Source of the DNA: an uncultured Bacteroidia bacterium
GTDB lineage: Bacteria > Bacteroidota > Bacteroidia > Bacteroidales > Prolixibacteraceae
Direction: 5' to 3'
DNA: 64,000 nt
Assembly (NCBI GenBank): GCA_903927965.1
Contig: CAIYPA010000193.1
Location: 1-64,000, forward strand
Of this stretch, positions 36,151 to 43,448 are shown in pieces (within the stretch, counting starts at the first letter, position 1; the number at the start of each line of letters is the position of its first letter). Both the position numbers and the translations under genes were made by a program. Under the pieces are notes generated by a model that ran no database searches, was not told the origin of the DNA, and saw only the letters and a list, made by a program, of their open reading frames with translations.

Positions 36151-38370
36151 ATGAAAATTATCTGTCTGGGAAATTATCCCCCACGTCAATGCGGTATAGC
36201 TACGTTTACCGGAAATTTGATAAATGCCATTTTGAACGCTGCGGATATTCATGCTTATAACGTTGAAATAGAGGTAATTGCAATGAACGACAACGGTAGT
36301 TCATACAATTATCCCCCAATTGTCGGGCATGTGATCAACGATAGGGTGATGAATGAGTACATCATGATGGCAGAAACCATCAATAATTCGGGTGCTGAAT
36401 TGTGTTTGTTGCAACATGAGTTTGGGATTTTTGGGGGCGAAAGTGGGGTTCTTCTCCTTGGCCTTTTGCGAAGGTTAAAAATACCGGTAGTCTCAACTTT
36501 TCATACCGTTTTAAAAACCCCAACTTTCCATCAGTTTGAAATCATGAAGAAAATTGCCGCTTACTCTTCACGGATCGTTGTGATGAATAATCTGGCAATC
36601 GGATTTTTAACGGAACTTTACCATGTTTCGCGCGAAAAAATTGTCCGAATTGAACATGGAGTGCCGGATTACGAAATTTACAAGGATCAATTGTTGCCCA
36701 AACCAACGAACTGGGAAAACAGGACCATCATGCTCACTTTTGGATTGATCGGGCGGAGCAAAGGGATCGAAACAGCAATTAAAGCCCTGCCTGCAATTGT
36801 TTCAAAGCATCCCGATGTTTTGTATGTTATTCTTGGAAAGACACATCCCAGTATTGTCAAAAATGTAGGTGAAGAATACCGTGATTTTTTGCATGAACTG
36901 GTGAAGAGCCTAAACCTGGAGGACAATGTCGTGTTTATAAACGAGTATGTCAGTGAATTGGAATTGATGTCTTACCTGAAAGCTGCTGATTTATACATTA
37001 CACCTTATCAAAATAAAGCCCAGATTACAAGCGGGACATTAAGTTATGCAGTTAGTAGTGGTTGTGCAGTAATCTCAACACCTTACTGGCATGCAGAAGA
37101 GTTGCTTGCTGAAGGACGAGGTTGCCTGTTCGACTTCGGAAATTATAAACAACTGGCTCAGATCGTGAACCAATTGCTCGATAACCTGGATTTGATGCAC
37201 CAATTGCAACAAAAGGCTTATGACTATGGGAAAACAATTGCATGGCCTAAAATTGGCAAAGCTTATCTTGACTTATTCGATGTTACCGTTTCGAACAGGA
37301 ATCAATCAGAGTCCATACAGATTAAAGAGTTGACCATCAATTATCCAGATTTTGATATCGCCCACCTGAAACGGCTTACTGATGATACCGGTTTATTGCA
37401 ACATGCAAGGACCAATGTTCCAAATTACAAGGCCGGATATAGCCTTGATGACAATGCCCGGGCCATTCTGGTCTGCACCACCGCCTATTATCAATCCAAT
37501 GATCAGGTTTACCTTGACCTTCTGAATAAATATATGGCGTATGTTGCTTATATGCAGCAAGTTGATGGGTATTTTAAAAATTTCATGACTTATGAAGGTG
37601 CTTTATTGGATTGTACTTCGGATGATGCTTATGGACGAACAATATGGGCCCTGGGATACCTGATCCGCTTTGCTCCCATCGAGCCCTATTTTCATTTGGC
37701 CCTTGAATTATTCGAACATGCACTGCCCCAATTGAACAATCTGACCTACGCACGTGGATATGCCAATTGTATTTTGGGTTTGTACCATTATATCAAACGA
37801 TTTCCCGATCAGGAAAAATACCTGAAATTGTTGCAGGTTTTATCCGATCAGCTCTGTGAAAAGTTCAATGATCATAAACGTGAAAACTGGAACTGGTTTG
37901 AAACCTCCCTGACTTACGACAATGGCCTTTTGCCTGCCGCCTTATACAAAGCCTATGAAATTTCGGGCAACGATACCTATTTGCAGGTTGCTGATGAAAG
38001 CCGGTTATTTTTGGAGTCAAAATGTTTTAAGGAAGATTGGTTGTCGTTGATTGGCAATCGGAAATGGTTGCACCTGGACAGGATTTACGATTACGAACTT
38101 TTTGCCCAACAACCCATCGATGCCATGGCCATGGTCATCCTTTACAAGAGTGCATGGGAAGCAACAGGTAACAAAGAATATATCAACAAATTACTCATAT
38201 CATTTGATTGGTTCTTCGGAAAGAACGATCTTGATATCAGTTTGTTCGACCTCGAATCGAAAGGATGCAACGATGGGATTGAGGAGTTCAACATCAACCG
38301 GAACCAGGGGGCAGAAAGCAACCTAGCCTACCTCATTTCGTGGCTTGTGGCAAAACCCTTTATTTTATAG
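36151..38370 (+). CDS. GT4 glycosyltransferase with C-terminal alpha-toroid-like domain
   Basis: 739 residues in two parts. Residues 1-375 are a GT-B glycosyltransferase of family 4: N-terminal GNYPPRQCGIATFTGNL, LLQHEFGIFGGE, HTVLKTP, then LTFGLIGRSKGIETAIKAL and the nucleotide-sugar site TPYQNKAQITSGTLSYAVSSG with AEELLAEGRG. Residues about 400-739 are all-helical with repeated hairpins (YSLDDNARAILVCTTAYY, EGALLDCTSDDAYGRTIWALGYL, WNWFETSLTYDNGLLPAALYKAY), like an (alpha/alpha)6 toroid. No signal peptide. Its 3' end overlaps the convergent GH130-receiver gene by 11 nt. Donor and acceptor are unknown. Confidence 0.85.
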   Translation: MKIICLGNYPPRQCGIATFTGNLINAILNAADIHAYNVEIEVIAMNDNGSSYNYPPIVGHVINDRVMNEYIMMAETINNSGAELCLLQHEFGIFGGESGVLLLGLLRRLKIPVVSTFHTVLKTPTFHQFEIMKKIAAYSSRIVVMNNLAIGFLTELYHVSREKIVRIEHGVPDYEIYKDQLLPKPTNWENRTIMLTFGLIGRSKGIETAIKALPAIVSKHPDVLYVILGKTHPSIVKNVGEEYRDFLHELVKSLNLEDNVVFINEYVSELELMSYLKAADLYITPYQNKAQITSGTLSYAVSSGCAVISTPYWHAEELLAEGRGCLFDFGNYKQLAQIVNQLLDNLDLMHQLQQKAYDYGKTIAWPKIGKAYLDLFDVTVSNRNQSESIQIKELTINYPDFDIAHLKRLTDDTGLLQHARTNVPNYKAGYSLDDNARAILVCTTAYYQSNDQVYLDLLNKYMAYVAYMQQVDGYFKNFMTYEGALLDCTSDDAYGRTIWALGYLIRFAPIEPYFHLALELFEHALPQLNNLTYARGYANCILGLYHYIKRFPDQEKYLKLLQVLSDQLCEKFNDHKRENWNWFETSLTYDNGLLPAALYKAYEISGNDTYLQVADESRLFLESKCFKEDWLSLIGNRKWLHLDRIYDYELFAQQPIDAMAMVILYKSAWEATGNKEYINKLLISFDWFFGKNDLDISLFDLESKGCNDGIEEFNINRNQGAESNLAYLISWLVAKPFIL

Positions 38371-40249
38371 GGTTCGTCTTCAGTATTTTATCAATCCTGA
38401 GCAAAAGCAATTTTGGGTCGACAGGTTTTTTGATGTATTCTGCAGCCCCCATCTTTAAGCCTTTTTCCTCGTACTCGGTACCAGTATGACCGGAAAGGAA
38501 GATGACTGGGATGTTGACCTTGTTGTTCTTCATGTATTCAAGCATTTGGTAACCATCTAGATGTGGCATGGCAATATCCGACAGGATCAGGTCGTATTTC
38601 TCTTTGGATATCTGCATCAAAGCGATTATTCCATCAGGTGCGATGTCAACATCATAACCTTCCGATTTTAATATGCTACCAATCAGTTTCTGATTAATCA
38701 CCTCATCTTCAACAATCAGGATCCTTGCTTTCATTTTTTCGGGGCTTGGGCGTCCCATTTTCATGTCAGTAGGAAGAAGGTTGGTCAGCAATTCCTTTAA
38801 AGAAATGGTCGCATAGGTCGATGCGGTATCCGACATTGCATAAGGGATTACCAATTCATCATTGTTGATGATCGAACCGCATGAATAGACGACATTGGGG
38901 ACATAACCTTCCCGTTCTTCTTCATTGGGCATCAAAAGGGGTTCATTCAACTGCCCAATCACTTTTGTCGGGTCTTCCAGATCAAGTAAAATCGCACTGA
39001 TGACATATTTGCGCATCGGGCCAACCCCATGGGTGATCACGAGCCAACCAAATTCCGTTTCGATGGGGGACCCGCAATTGCCGACCTGGATAAATTCCCA
39101 TGGAAATTTGGGTTGTTGAAGGGGTATCGCCTCATGCCACAAGTTGATCTTTTCAGAAAACATGATGTAGTTGTTGATACCGTCTATCCGTGAAAGCATG
39201 GCATATTTGCCTTTTATTTTCCTGGGAAACAAGGCCATCCCTTTGTTCTGGGCATTTTCGCCATGGATCGGTTTAACCTTGAAATGGTAAAAATCTTTTG
39301 TTTCTATCATCATTGGCATAATGCTGACACCATTGTAAGCCGTATAAGTCGCATAATACCGTTCTAATCCATCCTCATTGGTGAATTTTACAAATCGGGC
39401 ATCTTCGATCCCATTGCTTTCAGCAGCGGATATTGGAAAAATAACCCGATCTGAAATACCTGTGTCGAGCGAAAATTTAATCCTGTAATGGGAATCGCCC
39501 AACCAACTGATTATCTGCAACATTTTTCGCTGGGACTCATCCGGCTGCAATTCCCTCTTGATCTCGTCAATAGCCCTGTAAAGTTCATTGTAGTCAAATT
39601 CTGAATTCAGCCTTGAAACAAGGTGATCGACCACTACATTCTCACCCGGCAATTCGCAAACACCATACACTTCGTAAAGTTTCTGGAAAAAAGTTTCTTT
39701 GTTGTAACTATAGTTGTAAACATTTTCTGCCTCATCGATCAGTCGGCCAGTAGGAATGAGTTCGAGGTTATTTTTTGCATCAAGAATCCCACCACGAAAA
39801 GCAATCGATGAGATATGCCCTTCACCGGTTGCCCTGAAACTGATGATCACCCGTTTTTGACCCTCCTGAAGGCCTGTCTGATCGGGATCCTCAACCATTG
39901 ATGGATTGAAAAAAGCGGCAGACTCAATAGAATATTCCGATGAAAAAAAAGCGCCGATCAGTAGCTTTTTATTGATTGACATGTCACTGAGGTCTCCTAT
40001 CCTGCCGTTCATGATGTCACGTACCCGGTCGAAATGTTTATGGAATATCTTTGAAATGTTGCGGTGCCTGGCCGAAAAATCGCGCAAGGTGCGGTTAAGG
40101 CTCAGATGGGCGGCCTCTTCTGGCATGTCAATCACCTTTTGGATAATCGATTGCACACGTGATTCAGGGCCGGGGAAAAAGAATCGGACAATAACCCTTT
40201 TGGGGTCGCTGTAAAAGCGGATGGATTTACGGTGAATGGCAGTGCTCAT
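38360..40249 (-). CDS. GH130-family glycosidase/phosphorylase fused to a receiver domain
   Basis: 629 residues. Residues about 105-490 match GH130 (beta-mannoside phosphorylases/hydrolases): FFNPSMVEDPDQ, GEGHISSIAFR, the GIEDARFVKF motif with probable catalytic Asp283, QNKGMALFPRKIKGKYAMLSRIDG and GNCGSPIETEFGWLVITHGVG. Residues about 508-625 are a complete receiver: Glu514/Asp515, phosphoacceptor Asp558 (ILSDIAMPHLDGY), Ser586 and Lys608 (YIKKPVD). N-terminal about 100 residues are a helical extension. A phosphorylation-controlled carbohydrate enzyme is implied. Convergent with the GT4 gene; no kinase adjoins. Confidence 0.88.
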   Translation of the reverse strand: MSTAIHRKSIRFYSDPKRVIVRFFFPGPESRVQSIIQKVIDMPEEAAHLSLNRTLRDFSARHRNISKIFHKHFDRVRDIMNGRIGDLSDMSINKKLLIGAFFSSEYSIESAAFFNPSMVEDPDQTGLQEGQKRVIISFRATGEGHISSIAFRGGILDAKNNLELIPTGRLIDEAENVYNYSYNKETFFQKLYEVYGVCELPGENVVVDHLVSRLNSEFDYNELYRAIDEIKRELQPDESQRKMLQIISWLGDSHYRIKFSLDTGISDRVIFPISAAESNGIEDARFVKFTNEDGLERYYATYTAYNGVSIMPMMIETKDFYHFKVKPIHGENAQNKGMALFPRKIKGKYAMLSRIDGINNYIMFSEKINLWHEAIPLQQPKFPWEFIQVGNCGSPIETEFGWLVITHGVGPMRKYVISAILLDLEDPTKVIGQLNEPLLMPNEEEREGYVPNVVYSCGSIINNDELVIPYAMSDTASTYATISLKELLTNLLPTDMKMGRPSPEKMKARILIVEDEVINQKLIGSILKSEGYDVDIAPDGIIALMQISKEKYDLILSDIAMPHLDGYQMLEYMKNNKVNIPVIFLSGHTGTEYEEKGLKMGAAEYIKKPVDPKLLLLRIDKILKTNPIK

Positions 40250-40324
40250 TGGTCAATTTTTTTTCTAAAAGTAGATAACAAGAATGAATAATCAAAATGA
40301 AAAGATTTTTTAGGAAAGTTCAAC

Positions 40325-40431
40325 CGAAACAGGAAACCGGAAACAGGAAACCGGAGAAGGGAAACCGGAGACAGGAAACTGGAGACCGGAAACTGGAGAA
40401 GGGAAATCGGAGACAGGAAACCGGAGACTGG
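40325..40431 (+). repeat. Heptamer tandem array (GGARANN), 14 units
   Basis: Fourteen contiguous 7-bp units run 40332-40429: GGAAACC GGAAACA, GGAAACC GGAGAAG, GGAAACC GGAGACA and so on, ending GGAAACC GGAGACT, with a degenerate unit before. Positions 1, 2, 3 and 5 of the unit are near invariant (G,G,A,A), position 4 is a purine. The 7-bp period is not a multiple of three, and the open frames across it are artefacts. It starts 75 nt upstream of the GH130-receiver gene. Confidence 0.85.
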
Positions 40432-40443
40432 AAAAATCAAAAT

Positions 40444-40660
40444 CTCGGATTGCGCCACAAAATTTTTAAAGTTGGATGAAGACCACAAATAATTTAACTG
40501 CACTTTCCGGCTTAGGACCTGTCATTGCGCGGAGTGCGGCACAACCCAAATTTGAAAGGTAATCATCTGCACAGAACATGTTCCGATCCTTCGGAAAAGC
40601 AATCCCAAACTTTGAAGCACGGATCCAAAAAACAATGTTTTGACTGCGCTACAATTTCTA
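40444..40660. repeat. Dispersed intergenic repeat, copy 2
   Basis: Homologous to 31825-32035 in the same orientation. Blocks: TGCGCCACAAAATTTTTAAA, GTTGGATGAAGACCACAAAT, TCATTGCGCGGAGTGCGGCA and AAAGCAATCCCAAACTTTGA. It contains a TCCGATCCTTCGGA hairpin absent from copy 1, next to a longer insertion. It directly follows the heptamer array. Confidence 0.65.
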
Positions 40661-40717
40661 AAAGTGTTGACATATCCGTTTGTGCGCCGACACTTCAAAA
40701 CCACGGAAGTGGTTTAA

Positions 40718-40913
40718 CGTGAATAGCCCCATATGAAATGCGGGGTAACAATGATGAAGTAAACACCAGAACCCTGAAAGGGTTCAACGTATTATCAAGA
40801 TATCCAACATATTAATTCTCAAGTTGAACCCAATTCAGGGTTCCAGGTTGTTTTTCGTTTATTTTTCCATGGGTTGCACCCATGGCTATTCATCTTCAAT
40901 CCTTTCAGGATTG
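40718..40913. repeat. Interrupted palindrome with nested hairpins (MITE-like)
   Basis: Two homologous arms face each other across an AT-rich centre (about 40789-40822). Left arm: GTGAATAGCC, a CCC...GGGG dyad, then GAACCCTGAAAGGGTTCAAC (40769-40788). Right arm, inverted: GTTGAACCCAATTCAGGGTT (40823-40842), CCATGGGTTGCACCCATGG (40867-40885) and GGCTATTCATC (40884-40894), followed by CAATCCTTTCAGGATTG (40897-40913). Each arm holds small hairpins of its own. No ORF. Confidence 0.7.
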
Positions 40914-40969
40914 TAAAATAGTATAATTCAGATTGATAATACAATACCATTCCAAATTTTCAATCTCGT

Positions 40970-41134
40970 TTACTCCTTTTTCAAAAACGGTTTCATCACT
41001 TGAGGCAATCCCAGCCATTGTGCGATATCATTATAACCTTTGGCAATGTCCTGTGCAAGGCCAACCCCATATTTGATCACATTGACCGTATTTGCTTGAA
41101 TTTGGAAAGCTGTTATAAAAATCGTAAATTCGCA
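40970..41134 (-). pseudogene. Remnant of a protein-coding gene (C-terminal fragment)
   Basis: An open minus-strand frame bounded by TGA upstream and TAA at 40972-40970 has protein-like sequence: ITAFQIQANTVNVIKYGVGL, AQDIAKGYNDIAQWLGLPQV, MKPFLKKE. There is no usable start before this part, so it looks like the tail of a decayed or truncated gene. Family not recognised. It lies between the palindromic element and the Rpn-type nuclease gene, in repeat-rich DNA. Confidence 0.45.
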
Positions 41135-41153
41135 TCATTCAAAATTTGGTTTT

Positions 41154-42005
41154 ATGCTTGCACCACTCGACAATGAGACGATTTTTAAAAAGGCATTCAC
41201 AGACAAGGTTGTGTTCCAACAGTTTGTGAAAGACCTCTTTGATGTCGATATTGTTGTCGATAAAATTGAGACGGAGAAACGGTTCGAACCGCCGCTCTCG
41301 CCGATCAACTTTGAGCTGGATATCTATGCCGAAAGTACCGACCACAGCTTTGTGATCGAAATCCAGAAAATAGATTACGATAAAAATTTCGACCGGTTCC
41401 TGCACTATTTCCTCACGCTCATCATCAACCAGCAAAAGAGTTTTGCCGACTATAAATTCAAGCAGACCGTCCTTGGAGTTGTCGTTTTTGCGCGCCCTTT
41501 TCGGTTCAGCCAAAAAGACAACCAACCGGTCAGGGACAATGTGATGGTGATCGACTTCAACCCTCGGAATTTAAAGGGGGAGCTCGTAAAATTGTACGAA
41601 CACAGTATGGTATTTTTGAACCCATCAAAAAAGTATCAAAACTCCGATACCCCAAAGAATTATCAGGATTGGCTCGACCTGTTTTACGCCTCGATGAAGG
41701 AACCTGTCAACTACAGGTTAAACCTGAACAACAAGGGAATTGCAAAGGCCATTGGATTAATCGATTACGATAGGTTGGATCCTTTTGTCCTGCAAAAAAT
41801 GAAGGAAAACGAGATGCGAAAAGAGATGTTATTTTCAATACAACAAGAAGGAAAACTGGAAGGAAGGTTGGAAGGAAAGCTGGAAGGAAAGTTGGAAAAT
41901 GCAATGAACGGCATCAAGGCAGGTTTTTCAAATGAGGTGATATCTGCGATAACCAAACTGACAGACGAGGAAATCGATCAGTTGCGCAATCAACCTGAAC
42001 AATAA
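41154..42005 (+). CDS. Rpn-type PD-(D/E)XK nuclease family protein
   Basis: 283 residues of the Rpn/PDDEXK-transposase-like family (PF12784). N-terminal DNETIFKKAFTDKVVFQQFV is standard; the nuclease core shows the catalytic Asp in INFELDIYAES and the ExQ motif in SFVIEIQKIDYDK. The C-terminus has the low-complexity EGKLEGRLEGKLEGKLENAM coil, a hallmark of the family, then SAITKLTDEEIDQL. Relatives stimulate RecA-independent recombination or act as defence-like nucleases and are often variable between strains. It sits among repeats and a gene remnant, consistent with mobility. 50 nt before an EamA gene. Confidence 0.85.
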   Translation: MLAPLDNETIFKKAFTDKVVFQQFVKDLFDVDIVVDKIETEKRFEPPLSPINFELDIYAESTDHSFVIEIQKIDYDKNFDRFLHYFLTLIINQQKSFADYKFKQTVLGVVVFARPFRFSQKDNQPVRDNVMVIDFNPRNLKGELVKLYEHSMVFLNPSKKYQNSDTPKNYQDWLDLFYASMKEPVNYRLNLNNKGIAKAIGLIDYDRLDPFVLQKMKENEMRKEMLFSIQQEGKLEGRLEGKLEGKLENAMNGIKAGFSNEVISAITKLTDEEIDQLRNQPEQ

Positions 42006-42055
42006 ACACCGATACTACACAACATTATAAATAACAGTCATTTAATACTTTGTAC

Positions 42056-42970
42056 GTGCAGAAAAAAATTCTTAAAGGTTATTCTTATACTGTACTGGCA
42101 ACGGTTGTTTACAGCAACGTTTATATCTTTAGCAAGGCCGCTTTAAACGAAGTTACCCTTCCCCAATTTTTGTTCTTTGTGTTTTTGATCGGTTTTATGA
42201 TCAACCTGGTCCTACTTTGGAAGAAAGGTGGATTTTCAAAACTGGCAACGGTCCCCAAAAATTTATGGTGGATTTTCCCGACCCTCGGTGTTCTTGAAAT
42301 CTTTACCGGCATTACTTTTTACGCTTCAATCAATGCAATAGCAGAACCCGCCGTTACAGGGTTTTTGGGCAACCTCTTCCCTCTTTTTACCACAATCCTT
42401 GGGATTGCATTTTTAAAGGAACGGTTTTCCAAGATCGAAACTTTGGGAATCTTGATTGTCTTTGCGGGTGCTTTGCTCACCTCCTATTCGGGAAACCTGG
42501 CCCTGAAAGATTTCTTTATTCCGGGTGTTGGCCTGGTGATCGTGAATTGTTTGGGTGCTGCTTCTGCAACGGTGATCGTACGTTCAAAAGTGAACAACCT
42601 ATCTCCAGAAATTCTAAGTTTTAACCGCACCCTCTGGTTGTTGATCTTCTTCTCGGGTTGGGTGATTACTGCCGGGACTCCAATGGTCGTTTCAGCACAT
42701 GCCTTCACCAACATAACCATCGCGGCTATTCTTGACCCTGTTTTGGCTATCCTATTGGTTTATAAGGCATATCAATACATTGAAGCCTCACGGGGAACCA
42801 TCATCCAATCGATGAAAGGATTGATCATTATCCCTGTAGCCTATTTTTATTTTGGGACGCTGCCCTTAACCCATCAGATCATCGGTGGTGTCATCGCAAT
42901 GGTCGGGGTGATCATTATTGGGGTTGGACAGTATCTGCTGGACCATCGGAAAATGGAGGCTGTGGGTTAG
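42056..42970 (+). CDS. EamA/DMT-superfamily transporter
   Basis: 304 residues with ten predicted membrane helices in two EamA halves: first half from YTVLATVVYSNVYIFSKAALNE, ending near FAGALLTSYSGN; second half from GVGLVIVNCLGAASATVIV to VGVIIIGVGQYLL. DMT permeases export metabolites or amino acids; substrate unknown. No ATG starts the frame: GTG at 42056 (MQKKILKGYS) gives the usual short N-terminus, and TTG at 42050 is the alternative. Confidence 0.8.
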   Translation: MQKKILKGYSYTVLATVVYSNVYIFSKAALNEVTLPQFLFFVFLIGFMINLVLLWKKGGFSKLATVPKNLWWIFPTLGVLEIFTGITFYASINAIAEPAVTGFLGNLFPLFTTILGIAFLKERFSKIETLGILIVFAGALLTSYSGNLALKDFFIPGVGLVIVNCLGAASATVIVRSKVNNLSPEILSFNRTLWLLIFFSGWVITAGTPMVVSAHAFTNITIAAILDPVLAILLVYKAYQYIEASRGTIIQSMKGLIIIPVAYFYFGTLPLTHQIIGGVIAMVGVIIIGVGQYLLDHRKMEAVG

Positions 42971-43016
42971 CGGCTGGCGATTTAGAAGGGCTACTGGCAA
43001 CTAGCAGCTGGCAACT
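42969..43016 (+). repeat. Heptamer repeat downstream of the EamA gene
   Basis: GGCTACT (42989-42995), GGCAACT (42996-43002), AGCAGCT (43003-43009) and GGCAACT (43010-43016) are in strict 7-bp register; GGCGATT just upstream (42975-42981) is a further unit. The array begins at the stop codon of the transporter gene. Confidence 0.65.
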
Positions 43017-43211
43017 TGCTTTGATGTTGCTTCAAATTTAACTTTACTTCTAATAAAAAGTGCAATGACAACCCAGGATTGGACATTTCCAGAATTGGGA
43101 ACAATACACTTTAGACTCCACTCCTTTAGGGGGCTTTTCATCCCCGTCCGAAGGGAGAGTTGCATTTTTTCGGACATTTGATCGCGGACGGTTATCCTGT
43201 TGCTTCCTTTC

Positions 43212-43310
43212 CCCCGGGTGGCGCGGTCCCGTAATCCTTTGATCTTGAATTGTGCTTTTGCTTGGGACCGCTTACCCGGGGTTATTCAAGTTTTACCCTT
43301 ACAGGAACTG
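43212..43310. repeat. GC-rich hairpin module
   Basis: CCCCGGGTGGCGCGGTCCC (43212-43230) pairs with GGGACCGCTTACCCGGGG (43264-43281) around a 33-nt loop. It is followed by TTATTCAAGTTTTACCCTTA and CAGGA, which parallels the CTATTCATCTTCAATCCTTT plus CAGGA after the palindrome at 40867-40885. The two loci therefore look like relatives. Bases 43017-43211 of the gap show nothing else I can support. Confidence 0.55.
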
Positions 43311-43383
43311 ACCGCGGAGGGATTTTGAAACGTTTCCGAATTGGTAGTAATGGACTATCAGGTTTTGGAAACCAGAATTAACT

Positions 43384-43446
43384 TATTGCCAGTCGCCAGA
43401 AGCCAGCCGCCAGTTGCCAGAAGCCAGTAGCCAGCCGCCAATAGCC
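43384..43446 (-). repeat. Heptamer tandem array (GGCNNCT), 9 units
   Basis: Read on the minus strand, nine contiguous 7-bp units: GGCTATT GGCGGCT, GGCTACT GGCTTCT, GGCAACT GGCGGCT, GGCTTCT GGCGACT, GGCAATA. Positions 1-3 are always GGC and 6-7 nearly always CT; positions 4-5 vary freely. It lies immediately downstream of the RsmF-like stop codon (43449). Confidence 0.85.
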
Positions 43447-43448
43447 CT

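Noticed and set aside
40325..40431. Short regular repeats considered as a CRISPR array
   Set aside because: Units are 7 bp and contiguous, with no spacers and no cas genes in the window.
40246..40503. Open frames on both strands with FPVSGFLSP-type peptide repeats
   Set aside because: The peptide repeat is the translation of the 7-bp array read every 21 nt; no start signal or family match.
41281..41300. GGTTCGAACC resembling a tRNA T-loop
   Set aside because: It is inside the Rpn-type coding sequence and no cloverleaf can be drawn around it.
43063..43179. A 38-codon plus-strand frame (MTTQDWTFPELG)
   Set aside because: Half of it runs through repeat-like DNA and it matches no family; likely chance.
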